Assembly: GCF_963676685.1 (NCBI RefSeq)
Contig: NC_092356.1
Span: forward strand, 48,509,601-48,573,600
From: Mytilus edulis
Taxonomy: Eukaryota > Mollusca > Bivalvia > Mytilida > Mytilidae
DNA length: 64,000 bases
Reading direction: 5' to 3'
The notes under the pieces were generated by a model, which had not been told where the DNA came from, made no database searches, and saw only the letters and a list, made by a program, of their open reading frames with translations. This document shows positions 11,501 through 26,500 of the stretch, in pieces. Positions within the stretch are counted from its first letter, which is position 1. Each line of letters opens with the position of its first letter. A program made the position numbers and the translations under genes.

Positions 11501-14500
11501 AGTGAGTGAAGTTTCCCCTTTCTATTTTAGAAACGCCAAGAATTTTTTGTTACTAGTCTGTCAGGCATATTGGGTTACACGTTTTGGTTGCCCGAGGTCT
11601 AAATGTTGTAGTCCCGGGCGTCGGGCTAGTGGATTTCTTGACCCCTGACCTGTCGAGAAATAATAAAAACCGGAGTCAAAAGTCGGTAATTTGAAAATAG
11701 TCTATTGGATTGAAAAGGCACACATATTATAATGTATACCTACCTAGTCCTGAGCCTGACCATGACAGGATTTACTACCAGAATGTTACATTCAACTTCC
11801 CCAAACCATGAATAAATACTGTACATTGCAATATAACTTCACACATTCATGCCATGGTAGAGGAAAGCCGAAAATACTACGACAAAGGATCTCAGAAAGA
11901 AATTTCTATCTTTCCTTCATAGAAGTTTGATATTCGATAGATCCCCTAACATACAACATACATGTATATATTTACTGCCACTTGCATGTTATATTTTTTT
12001 TCAGGTTATCCACTATATTCTGTTAGATGGTTAGAGAAGTATTATCAGATTATTACATGGCATTTTTCATATCGCAAGTATTATCAGCCCTAGGTTCAAT
12101 ATCAGCCCAAGAGCCGCATGGTTCGAGGGCCGATATTGACTGAGGGCTGATAATGCATGAGAAATGAAAATTGACATGTTATGATCTTTTTATCATATGC
12201 TTCAAGTTGAATATTTTACACATGGATTTTATATACATGATATACATGTATAATATTGTTAAAAAAATATTATGATAAAATGTAATGTGTAATTTAATTA
12301 ATTACTTTAGTAAAGTAATTGTAATTTAATTAATTACATTTCAAAAACTATGTAATGTGTAATTAGTGTAATTGATCATTTTTGCAATGTAATGTGTAAT
12401 TTAATTAATTACATTCCAATGAAATTGACCCCAAGTCTGCCTTCAACAATGGAGAAAAATAACAATGATCCTTTTACGTGGTTCCAAAATAGAAGTTCAA
12501 AAATTGAAAAGTTCACTGACGTCGGACCCCAGATTTAGTACATTCGATATGAAATCTTTCTATCCTAAGCCTCAACAGAGAACAAAAATACATGTATATT
12601 AATATGCCTGGCTAATCGACAAAATAAATAATTCAACAATTTACAAAATGAACACTGTTTGGAAAAGTTAACTTTTTTTAAAGAAACTTTCTAAATTATG
12701 TTTGAAACTTTCAAAAAATGTGTTTATTTAATTATTTTATTTTATTATTTTTTTTTGTACACAATATACTTTCCAGTATCCAAATAATTGTTTTGTACAC
12801 TATTTGTAATGTTTTTCACTAAAAATGTAGCATTGAAGTGTATTTTCCGGAATTTGACGAGTATTACCAGAATGCCATTTGATAACATTACGGAAAGGCA
12901 TGTGAAAACAATCTAAGCATGTGATGAACTTTACATATCAGCCCACTAAGCACCCATTCAAAAAATATGGAGTTTATGTTAATTCAATGTTATTATCATG
13001 CAGTAAAAATCACATGTTATTTAGTCTAAGTATATGATAATATAATATATTCCATGGCCGGATCACCAAACATACAACATACATGTATATGTTCCAGACC
13101 ATACGAGTATTTGGACTGTACGCGTACGGTCCGGACCGTATACGTATACTCCTACGGTCCGACCATACGCGTACGGTCGGACCGTATGAGTTTACTCGTA
13201 CGGTCCAGCTGACCATACATGTTTTGGTATCATATGGGTTAAATTAAAAAAAAAAACAATAACCAAAAATTTGTAGCTTTAGTTCTTCAAGATGCAATTT
13301 TTACATCAGATGGGAGAGTGAATAAGCGTACAATTGAAATTAAATGTTTGTTTAATTCTATATCTCCATTTTGTACTCTCGCTCCAGTTGTCACTAACTA
13401 CCACAAGGAATGTTATGTTTTTTTTATTAATTTACATTTACATGTTTGCGGTCCATTCATGTTCCTTTGCATATGCATTTTTTTTTTAAGTTCACAAATA
13501 TTATAAAACAATTGTCCTTGTACGTTTTGTTTACATCCGTTAACCTCAATGTCAATGAGCATACTGGCTTTTAATTAATTACTGACATGCTAATTACAGG
13601 AGATTAACAGATTAAACTAGCGTGACCTTTTTAAAAAGTTAGAATATTAAGTTTTCATTTCAATATCAATTGAACTTTTTATATTAATTTGAGATATAAG
13701 ATTTTTTTATCTGTTATTTACATTTGTATCTGATAAACTTGACCATCTTCTTATTATTAGTTGGACTGTACACACACGGTCCGTCCGTATGCGTATTTTT
13801 AAAAAGTACGCATACGGTCCAGACTGTACGCGTATTGTCCAAATACTCATACGGTCTGGAACATATATATTTTACTGTAAATGACTGTCACATGTTTGTT
13901 TATTTTTTTAGGTTATCCGCTAGCTTTCCTTTATAGAAGTTTCATATTTGGTAGATCACCTAACATACAACATATATATTTTACGATCTGTGGAATTTCT
14001 CTTTGTTACTTTAACTATGGTATGTATATAAAAAGTATGTTAAGTATGAACTAGATAACAAATCTATACAATTAATTTTTGGTCATTTCATATGTTTTAA
14101 AATGCAAGCATTTACTTAAAGCTCAAATGTTAAACACTCGGATGGAGGCGATTATGTAGGGACAGATAAAAACATATCTGCTTCCATTTTCAAAAATACA
14201 ACTTACTGGCAAAAGGGGAACAACTCTATCTTACGCACAGAAACATAATCCGACCAAACATACTGGTATATACATTTGTAACAGCTTCCAAAAAATATTT
14301 GAGCCAGCCGGACATTTTATATCTTATCCCGATTTTAATCCCTAAGACTAAGTCACAAAAAAATGATAGTATTCAAATGGCCATCCCAATGATTGACATT
14401 AGATTAAAAAAAAAACGATATTAAACTTTACTTTGATATGAATTTGATGTTCTGATGTAAACTATTAAATTGACAGTGCATCATTCAAAGTGTGCACATC

Positions 14501-17500
14501 AGCCTGCTCATATCTGCCTTAGACTCTTTATTTGTGCAAAATGATGTTGTCAAAAAATTTACTTTCGTTTTTAAACCGGATGTTGAATTGACAATGGTAA
14601 AACATGGACCATATACGGATAAGTAAAATCCGTGTACGTTTACAAAACACGACTGAGTGAAAAAGCTCTTTCCACGCTATTTCTTCAACAAAATACTTCA
14701 AATGAACTTTAGATACAGGTTTTGAATGACAATTTTAGCATTTTGGAAGAAATATAGGATGCATAATTAAATTTCCCACTTGTGCACATGCGCGCACATG
14801 TTCTAGTTCATACAACGTAGTTCTGACGATTTTTCATTTAAAACCTTTTTAAATTTTTCATCAAATCTTGTTTATAAACATATTTCTTATAATTTTAATC
14901 TTTTGGACTAAATCAATTAGAACCCCTGAAATGTAAAAAAATAATTGTGAATAGACCGATCAATTTATACGATGTCCGGTACTGAAAATAGTTTACCTTT
15001 CACCTGAACAGGTTGATTGCAGGGTTCACCGATTTCAGCTGACCAACAACTAATTAGCCTTGATTAAAATTAGAAAGTATTGAAGTATGGGTTGTTTTGA
15101 TAGTAATTTTAATCATCATGTCACTTTTATGACCGGAAATGTGTGGATGTTAAAGGCAAAAGTTTGGGTCAAAAAGGTCGTGAATTATGTAAAATTAAAA
15201 ATGACCGAAAAAGTCTTGATAACTAAAAAGTAGAAGACCGTTTCATGCTTTTCCCAGCCAGACTTTTACCGGACATTATACAATTGTCCGGAATATATGA
15301 CCGTTTTGGAAGCCTTGGTATACATCATGGTATATAAGTTAACACAAAATCACCTTTTAAGAATTAAAGGACAATAAGTAAGAGGGAACAATATATAAAC
15401 TACATGGTCATACACAGGTGAATAACATAAAATAGCACATTATTGTTTAAAGTGGCGTTAAATACCAACCTCTAAACCAATCAACATATGGACTGACAAG
15501 TGTCCAATATTTCAAAAAAAAATTCATGAATTTGATATCTTTGTGTATTACCAGATTACAGGCCTTGTTGCTATTCTTATAGTTATTGTTAGAATGTAGA
15601 CAATCAACAAAAATATTACATGTACCATTTTGCTGTTTCGTGTTTACTATTGATACATGAACATTGAACTTTATATTTAAGAAATATTTCTCAGCACTTG
15701 AATTTATATTGATTTATCTTGTTATTTCCCTTAACTTTAAGGCTGAGTTTTTTTACCTCAAGCAATAGTAATCATGTAATACAGTCCTTGGTAATGTGTT
15801 TTTCTTCAGATGCCTTTGATTTATGAAACAAAGCATATATGCCTCCAGGTGCAGTATTTCTTCTTGCCGTGTTGAAGACCCATTGGTGGCCTTCATCTGT
15901 TTTTTCTGCCCTTTTGTATGGTTGTGGTCTCTTTGAAACATTCCCAATTTCAACTCTCAATTTTATTGTCTATTTCAGGAACAGATGTAGTACATTCCAT
16001 GATCAATATAGCTGTCACATACATTTTACTTCTTGTATGTCCTGGTTCAAAGTTTTCAATATTATTTGGATTTATATTTAATTCAGTAAGTATCATAAAC
16101 ATAGACTTATCCCTAATAATATACATTGTATAAGTATTAAGTAAGATACGGAGGGAGGTTAATATTTTTCTCAGTAGATTGGAAGATCATTTTATGGATC
16201 ATATTTTGAAATTGTTCTTCAGAAGTACATTTATAACTACATACATACACATGATACTTGACATACATGACATATATTATTTATCTTCTTTTAATTTTAA
16301 TTTTTTTTAATCTTTATTTGTTTTAGTGTACTCATCAGGCTCATGATGATCCCATTATTTCAAAATAAACAGGTTGAACATAAATTATACTTTATTTATG
16401 AAAGTTGTTTATAGGTTAGTAATTGGTATTTCTATTTAATATATGGATATTTTTTTGGTATGATATTGATATTTAATGTTTCACTTTAGATATTATTCCC
16501 CTTATAGCAATGTTTTCATCATCTCATTATACATGTACTAAGATGCTGTTCAAAGTGTACTGAAAACAGTACCAATATTTACTTTCTGAATTTAACAGTA
16601 ATGTACTGCAAGTCTTATATACTTATTAATTATATCCTACACTGTATGAATATAGTAAATTCGGAAATTATTGTGAGGTTTTTATTATTGCGAAAAATGC
16701 AACAAAGTTTCAAACGCGATAATTTAAGATCGCATTTTGAAATATTTTATATGACTTTAACAGGGTTTTTCTCAAAATCATAAAAATTAAAATTGCATTT
16801 AAGTCTTAACTGACAAAATCACAGTAATAAATGCACGCAATAATTTCTGAATTTACATTACTTAGCATATTACTATACAACAATTAGTTATGAACATGAG
16901 TAAACCAGATCTCTCATTAAGGTATAAATATATTTTTCTTGTCATTTCCAGTAATAATTTAAAGTTAAAATAATGTGAAACTTGTCAAGTCTTTTTGTCA
17001 TACCATAATTATGGGACTTTAACCGTAAGAAATTTAAAGCTGTTTTGTTACATGCCTCATACTAGCTCTAGTATGTTTGATCAGACACTTTTATGTCTTA
17101 GGATATCCTCATGCAAGAGCCATTTTAGTAGTTTTATTCTCACAATAATATATACAAATTTACATGTACAATATGGTTGTATCATGCTCTTTTAGCACAG
17201 CTGTTTATTAACTATCTTGAAAATGTTATATCTTAGTTATACATGTTCTTTTCTTACATGCCAGTATAGATTTTGTCATACTGTAGTGTTTATATAAATA
17301 GAACAAACAATGTATGGTTGAGTTTGGTCATCCATATCTGTCCAAATATTTTCAGTAAATTATTTTGAGACAACCATTACTGCTGAGAACCTTAATCAAG
17401 TTAATGTACAGGTATCGTTTTTGTTAGCTTATCTCAAAGTGTGCAATTTTATGTTTTCATTAAATTAACTTTTGATAAAAATAGATTATGTCTGTACTAC

Positions 17501-20500
17501 TTAGTTATATTTACTCTATTATGAGATTAAGAAAGCACTGATTATCATTTAACCTTTAGTTCTATTATTTGTAGTTATGACACATTTCATTTTGATTTGT
17601 AGTTGTATTTAGTGATAGCATATTATAAATGTACGGATCAGACATTGACCTGGACTACACCACAATGTGTTATTTGTCTACGATTGACCGCTGTTGTTTT
17701 TGATGTCTACGATGGTCAAAAGAGTAAGGTAAGAACAATCAACAGTTATGCTGTAAAATAACTGTATCCTTGTGGCTTCAGACACTCCCCCCCCCCCTCC
17801 CCTGAAAAAAAAAAAAAATGAATTTAAAATTTTTAATTTAAGTGGGATCCAAATTCGACTATTGTTTTAAAAAAAAACCAGGCTTATACTATTGTAGAAT
17901 TATAATTTGATATGAAAATTGATCAGGATGAACGTTCTAAAACATTTAAATCTTTTACCATTAATATTCTTCAACAATGTGTGCAACAATTCTATTTGTG
18001 TCAAATTAAATTATGTGATAAAGAATTTTCAGTTTTATTACAAATATATTATAAAAATTAAAAAAATATTATAGCTGACTATGCGGTATGGGCTTTTCTA
18101 TTTGTTGAAGGCTATATGGTGACCTACAGTTGTTAATTTCTGTGTCATTTTGGTCTTGTGTAAAAATTGTCTCATTGGCAATCATACCACATCTTCTTTT
18201 TTTATAGATAAAAGAAATATTTGAAATTAAAGTTGATAATAAGGCTAGGATTCATGGTTTGATTGTTTATGTGATAATATAGTCATACCGGTAATTTATA
18301 TAAAATGTCGGCAAAGTTGTCTTATATTTGACTTACCATATATATAGAGCACAAATTTTGAATGCACCATAATCCATAATATAATATCTTCAGACTGCCA
18401 TTTAGTATGTATGTCCTACCAATACTACATTGTTAACTACTTTATCAGCTGGACTAAACACAATACGCTTCTTATAGCTTAGTAGAATTTCTAGTCAATG
18501 ATACTTTTTTTTTAATTTGAAAAATCTTCACTGCTTATACATTCAGATATTTATTTAAGTAAGTTTTTGTTTTTGTTTGTAGATTTCTTCTATTTTCACC
18601 AATTTTTACTACAATTAGATGATTATAATTACTTTGTGACACTCCATTTTTTTTTTAATGAAGACAATATAATTGTCCTTTTTTCATGACAGATTAGTGT
18701 TCTTATTTTAAATCTTTTAAATTTTTTTTGTGAATATTTAACATAGAAAAATGTGTCAATATTTTCATGGGAAGAAGTATTTTTTGTCTTTAACTGATTT
18801 AGAATCCCATAATTCAAATATAGAAAAAAAACCAAGTGACCAAACACTTTAATTGACAAGTTATCAGTGTTGTTCGATTGCCATCAACTATTTTCAATAT
18901 TTGAATACATGGATTTGTTATCCTTTAAATAACATTGACCAGGGGCTTGTATTAATTCAAATAAAGTAGAAAATAAAAGGAATTATATTTTTTTCTACAC
19001 ATTCTAAATTAGTTTTGATGCAACATCATCAACAGCGTCTTTCATACACCCAATACTGTATGGTGTCAGAGGAGAGAAATAATCTGATTTATTTCACGTT
19101 AGTTTCATCAAGGGAAATTGGTCGACACTATTGATAAGTCAAATAGTTTAATCGAATGATTGCAATTTAAAAAAAATAATTAAAGTACTATGTACTTATT
19201 TTATATTGAAAAGGATAACTGAAGTATAATAAAATGTGAGCAGCATCGAATAGTAATGGACCTTATGCAAATAAATATCAATACCTCTATTTACTTATTT
19301 CAAGTTGGAAAAAAATATCCATGCAAAGTCTGTAACTGTTTTGAAAACTTATCCAATATAATGAACCTAGAAAGCTGGTCCAAATTCCTCTTTAATTTCG
19401 TATCAGATTGTTACACAGTTAATCAAAGACATGTATAATCACACTAACATACATGTATATGCACACTAACATTAGGCCGATTTCTATCCGACACAGCTCA
19501 TGTATTCAGTAACCTATCATTTAGTGTTTTGTTAACATTACAGGAAAAACTGTCCGAAGATCAGAAAGAATCAGCCATATCTGAAGTGCCTTCGTTACTG
19601 GCTATCTGTGGACAGACATACTACTTTGGTACATTTTTAGCTGGACCACAGGTAAATACTTTAGCACCCAATGTACTGTATATTCAGAAAGTATTGTGAT
19701 GTTTTAAACATTGCCAAAAATGCAACAGGATTATAATGGCAATAATTGAACTCCATTTTGATTTTTTTTTAAATGAATAAAACAGGATTTTTCTCAATAT
19801 TTCAAAAATTCAAATCACATTATAGTCTTATATGACAAAAATTATAAGAATAAATGCAAGCAATAATTTCTGAATTTACAGTATTTTCAAAATTAGCTGT
19901 ATATAAACTATACTTCTATACTTGTCTAGAAAATGAATCTATTATCTGTTCTAAATAAAATTGAGAATGGAAATGGGGAATGTGTCAGAGAGACAACAAC
20001 CCGACCAAATAAAAAACAACAGCAGAGGGTCACCAACAGGTCTTCAATGTAGCGAGAAATTTTCGCACCTGAAGGCGTCCTTCAGCTGGCCCCTAAACAA
20101 ATATATACTAGTCCAGTGATAATGAACGCCATACTAATTTCCAAATTGTACACAAGAAACTAAAATTAAAATAACACAAGACTAACAAAGGCCAGAGGCT
20201 CCTGACTTGGGACAGGCACAAAAATGCGGCGGGGTTAAACATGTTTGTGAGATCTCAACCCTCCCCTATACCTCTAACCAATGTAGAAAAGTAAACGCAT
20301 AACAATACGCACATTAGAATTCAGTTCAAGAGAAGTCCGAGTCTGATGTCAGAAGATGTAACCAAAGAAAATAAACAAAATGACAATAATACATAAATAA
20401 CAACAGACTACTAGCAGTTAACTGACATGCCAGCTCCAGACTTCAATTAAACTGACTGAAAGATTATGATTTCATCATATGAACATCAGGCACAATCCTT

Positions 20501-23500
20501 CCCGTTACAGAGATGCAAACAGTTTTTTTTTCCTGTCAGACAATGGGGCCTACAGGGTACCAAGTTTTGCCAGACCCATCAAATTTCTGCCAGACCCATA
20601 TTTTCACTCAAAAATCAAATAGGTGACTGGTTTGGTCTTTTACCGGGTTTCGACCCACTTACAAATTTTATCAGCCATGACATATTTCCTGAACTTATCA
20701 ACTATGCTTAATAGACCTCCTTCCTAGAGAGCGAATTTCTAAAACAAAAAACATGACGGAAATACGGAGAATTGTTCGGGGCGAGATGGACAAGGTACGA
20801 AAGACTATTACTGGGCGGAAATACTGGTTCCCGGAGTTAGAAAATGCGGGGGAACAGGACATTTACTTTTATTAAAGATGATCGCAATTTTATAAACAAA
20901 ATACACTGCCAGGGCCGACGGGGATTTCAGTTTTGGCGGACCCAAGCGGACTTAAATATTGCCGGCCATCAGGTCCTGCACAGCTACGAGTTTTGCCGGA
21001 CTTGCATAAATTCTGCCCCTTAGGTCCGACGGGTCCGACGATTAGTTGCATCTCTGCCGTTAGGGGTTTAGTATCATACCATCATAACATATATATGAGA
21101 AGAACATAACCCGTGTCATGCCAACAACTGTTTTTAGAATAAATGTGTTTAGTTCCGATGCAAAGACCTTATCAGTGACTCAATATTTACGCCAAAATAT
21201 GCAATCTTTAATGACTTGACATCAGTATCGTAATTATATCCCTTCTTAACAAGTCTATTCAAAGGTTTTGTAAGTTTCTGAGGTGAATACTGACACCTTT
21301 GTGCTTTATAAAGAATATTTCCATAAAGAATTGGATGTGAAATACCTGAACGTATTAGAAGTCTGCATGTTAAACATGAATGGTTTCATTGTTTGATCAG
21401 TTTATACAATTAGAAGTTATCTTCCTTTGTACATTGAGTCAAAATTACAATCATTGATAAAGTTCCAACACTAATAACACAAAGTAAAGTTTGATTTTTA
21501 GTTCTCATTAAGGCCATAAAAAAAGAATAGGTTTGTTTGCCCAAATCCTACCTACCCAGAAAAAAGCTGCCTACTCAAATTCTTTTATTGTCCTGATTTG
21601 AAGAAGTTTTTTTTTTAATCAGATAGTCTTGAAGACTAATAAACATCCAATGCTTCAATTTCTTTAAAAAAAAAAAAAAAAAAAAAAAATGCCTACCTTC
21701 CTACCCACTTTCTCAACCTTGAGTAGGGTTAAGGCAAACCAAAATATTTTTGATTGTGGCCTAAAATGAGCTGTACATATAAATGTAAAGTGAGCTGTTT
21801 TATATCTTCTTTATTGTTTTTTAGTTTAACATAAAGAGATACCTACAGTTTGTAAATGGAGAATTTGATGATCCACAACATAAAGGACCTTCCAGGAGGT
21901 AAGTTAATGGCAATATCAATTTATATTCAGGATGAGAACATGATACTGTCAGTGTTTTCCCTAGGCTATTCATGCATTGCTACACATAAAATTTCGGCCG
22001 CCATGCACTTATCATACCCCCTATGCATCCCGCTATGTGTGAAATTTTTATTATCTTATAATATGAAGTGACAAGTGACAAAACTCTACAGGTGTTTCAA
22101 ACTCACTGGACTGATAATTGATCATAATTAGATGCAACGCTCTGATTTTACAACCAAGTTGATTAGATAGAACAACATTCAAGACTTTAATTGCATAATA
22201 GAAATCGGGAGTTCAAATTGTTTTAGTGATAAATATTATAGCCTGATACAGCTTCCAAATATCCCTCCGTGAAAAAATAAAAAGTAAACCTTTTGCAGTA
22301 TAAATATAACGTTTTGAAATCATAAGTCTGATATCGAAATATTTATATCAAACGCAGTTTATGTTGTACATTTGTTACAGAGAATACGGATCATTGGGTT
22401 GAAACATGATGTAACTTTGACCTCCGTAACAGAGTTCAAAAAATTTATGGGTCACTGAATATTCACAATTCAGATCGTTTTTATTTTGATGTCAAAAATT
22501 ATTTTATTTTCCAAACTGATCTTTCAAACTAGTTTTAATCCAGAAGAAAGTAAAAACATTAATTGCTTGACTGTACCTTATGTTGAATATCGATATCCAA
22601 ATTAAATTAATTAAAGCTGTAATCCATGATCACAAATTGAAGGCTTTGTTTACAATAGCTAAAAGCCATGTGCTTTTTGGCAGGGAAAATTCGGGAAACT
22701 CTTTCAGTTACATTTCATAGACAGTAAGGATTTCATTTGGAAATCATTTTGATTTATAACTGCTAAGATTTATTCATAAAAAATTAATAATTACTTGGGG
22801 TGAAACTGATAATACTTTTTAATAAAATAATTTACATCTAGGGGTATGGAAAGGGGGGCTGTTTTTTTTTAATTATGTTACAAATATATAAAGTTAACCA
22901 GTCTGAAAATGCATGGTTAAATGGATTTTAATTCTGAAAAACTCGTGTGTTTTTTTAATTCCTTTATTATTTCCATCATAATAAGAAACAAGCTACATGT
23001 ATAAGGTATTTTAAACATATATTTTTGGCTTTTATATAAGAACATTCCAGACTATTAATAAGTATGAACCTGTAGTAAAAACAAACCTGGTAGAGCCTAA
23101 AAAAATTCTACAGGGCCCTTGAAAAAACTTTTGGATCCAGGCTGGCCTTGGGAGAAAATGTTAAGTATTGTTCCTGACTGTATTGTAGATTTATGTGAAG
23201 TTTTTAAACTGACATGCACAATTCATTTCACAATAATTCTACAAAACAACGCTGCGCTCCGCGCTGCAAATTTACCTTAGACCCACCATGCATCAAGAAT
23301 TTTCAAGGGAAGACACTGACTGTAAATTCAGAAATTATTGCTTTCATTTATTATTGTGATTTTGTCATTTTAGGCTAAAATGTTGTTTTAATTTTTGCGA
23401 TTGTGAGAAAAATCCTGTTAAATTCACATGATTCATATAAAGGATTTCAAAATGTGAGTTTGAATAAATGCGATTATAACCCTGTTGCATTTTTCGCAAT

Positions 23501-26500
23501 TATAAAAACATTGCAATTATTTCTGAATTTACAGTAATGTGATATGAATATGGACACTCTATTGTACCACAATGACACATTGCATTAATCGGAAGTAAAA
23601 TGTCATAACATTTTATGATGTGAATCACCCAAAAGTTTTGAAGTTGCACATAGGAAGTAGAGCACATTAGGAATCCTTATGTAGTTTATTATCCCCTGAG
23701 CTTTTGGCTAAGATGCCAAAGAACAGATGTTTGAAATATGTAATCGCCGAAAATCTGTAAAGACAAGTAGTTTAGATTTCCGTAATGGCAAAAGTCGTAG
23801 AAATATTGTTTGTCGTTAATACGTAGTCAAGTTCAACTACGTCAGAAATAAGTTAATCTGTTCATGCTGTTGGCGGCAATTTTAAATTAGAAGAAGAAAA
23901 TTTCTTGTATCTTTTCAATTTGGAGGCAGGGGTTCAAATTAACGGTGGCCTGAGGTCTGCAAATTTTCACTTTTGCAGTCGGCCTTTCGACTTGGTTACT
24001 AGCTATGCCCGACATGCCCAATTTGAAAGGAAATAAGAAAATAACTTTGCAAACCTTTTTACCAAAGTCTCTTAATAAACGATCTCAAAACTTATTTTCA
24101 TCATTATTATTCATGACAGCGATGTTCATTTTGTTCAACAGCTAATTTTATACAGAAAATTGACGACAAATCATGTGTAAATTCAAGTAAAATCGTATCT
24201 GACAAAAACAACATTAGAAATCAAAATGGATGACAATTACAATATCGGATTTGATTCCGGACGCGGATAAGGGTAATTCCGTTTTTTGACGATCATCTTA
24301 AAAAACCTGCAGACAGGTGACAAAATACATCCATGCATTGTAAATAAATATAAACACTAGAACTGAAAGCCAAAAGATATATATAATAAAAGAATGAAAA
24401 AGCAGAAAATATTTTGTACAGAAACTCAAAATTACTTTTTGACAAATTTTAATGTCAAAATCCAATACAATGTGAAAGCTGGGAACAGTATATCTAACAA
24501 TATATATGTTCCTGGTGAAGTATAAATTTTCTTTACCAGTGATAAATGTTGGTAATGCATGTAAGTTGCCTTTAAAGTGTAAACATATTACTGCAATTTC
24601 AATGGGTATTTTTTTTCTAAATATTGATGGGTCAGTTAAAATAGCTGGAAGTTTCTTACTTTATTTTCACAAATAGTGCAACTAGATTACAAGATACCTG
24701 AATGTAAGCAAGTCATATGATATATAGGTGGATTCCTTTGGGCCACTCAACCCCCTCCTGTTTGATAACTTTGAAACGGATGAGATCCCCAACCTCAACC
24801 ATATACATTCATATATGGGACTATATAACTAATCAAATGAAATATAGGGGAAGTCCCTAGGGTCAACCCACCCCCTCCTATTTCAGAACTTGTAAACAGT
24901 TGAGATCTACACCCCAAAACTATATTTATTCATGTATGGTACCATTAAATAAATCAAATGAATTATAGGGGGAGTCCCTAGGGTAATTGTACACCCTCTT
25001 GTTTGGGAACTTGGAAACTTGAGATCCTCACCCCTTAACCATATATACTCATGTATGGGACAAACAACAAATGGAAGTTTTTAACGACCTTGACTGGCTA
25101 TACAGCCCTTGCACGGTCGGCCCTGGCTTGCGCCTTTTTGGGCATTAAATAATTTGTTTTTTACCATGTGTAATGGGACTATATAACAAATGAAATAAGA
25201 TATAGGTGGAGTCCCTGCGGTCACCCCACCCCTCCTGTTTGAGAACTTGGAAACAGTTGAGATCCCCTCCTCTAAATTAAATGAAATATAGGAGGAGTCC
25301 CTGCGGTCACCCACCCCTCCTGTTTGAGAACTTGGAAACAGTCGAGATCCCCACCTTTGAATTAAACCATATACATTCATGTATGGGACAAAAGAACTAA
25401 TCAAATGAAATATAGGTAGAGTCATTAGGGTCACCCTAGCCCATCCTACTTAATAACTTGGAAACAGATGAGATACCCACCCCTCAACCATATATATTCA
25501 TGTATTGGACAATATAACAAATCAAATGAAATATAGGGGGTTTCTGGTCACCCGACCCCCTCCTGTTTGAAAACTTGATAACGGTCGAGATCCCCACCCT
25601 GAAACCATATATAGTCATGTATGGGACAATATGAAAAATCAATTGAAATATAGGAGTAGTCTCTAGGGTCACCTATTATTTCTGGTCCTATAAAATTTTT
25701 AAAGATTAACATATCTTTCAAGCCCAAGAATGTTTGAACAACTGTTTCATGTGTTTTATAATTACCTGTCATTGTATTGCAAACTTAGACATCATGGACT
25801 TGGGATGAAGGTAGGGTCATTTACATTTACTATGGGCAGGTCAGTCAGACCTCACCTTTGATCCCTGTAGTAGTAAACATTTGTCTGATTTGTGTCTCAT
25901 AACTTATGAACTGTAGAACACAAACTAAGTTTTCTTTCCAAGGAAGCAAGTTCATTCATACTTTTACAAGCTCGTACTAAACATGCTAAAGTGAACCTGA
26001 ACTACTAACAGTCAATTAATACCAACGTTAACTATCAACTAGACGAACTGAAATCATTGCGAACTTGTATCACTGCAGACTCCTGACTATGAAAAAAATA
26101 TAATTGATAAATGTGTTGCTTTTGAAAACCTTGATAAAATATGAATTATTTTCCTTAATGATTAATTCATTAAATGAACTTAAATGTACAATATATGAAT
26201 GTTTAATGTTTGTTTTTTTAAATCTTTAAAAAATAATTGAAGCAACATAGTTTTCATAGTTATGTTTGCCTTGGTTTTTGATTAACTGCCTACAGCGCTT
26301 ACAGTGCTTTGATTGATTATGTGATTACGTGTCTGTTTTATAGTGATTATTTGATTACCAGACCAAATATTTCATGATAATCTACGACTATTTTTGATTA
26401 TTTGATTATCTTAATTAAACAAAATAATTAATGATCATGTGATTATATTGGCAAAAAACCTGGAATTGTGTGATTACATGGACACACCCATGAGGAGCCT

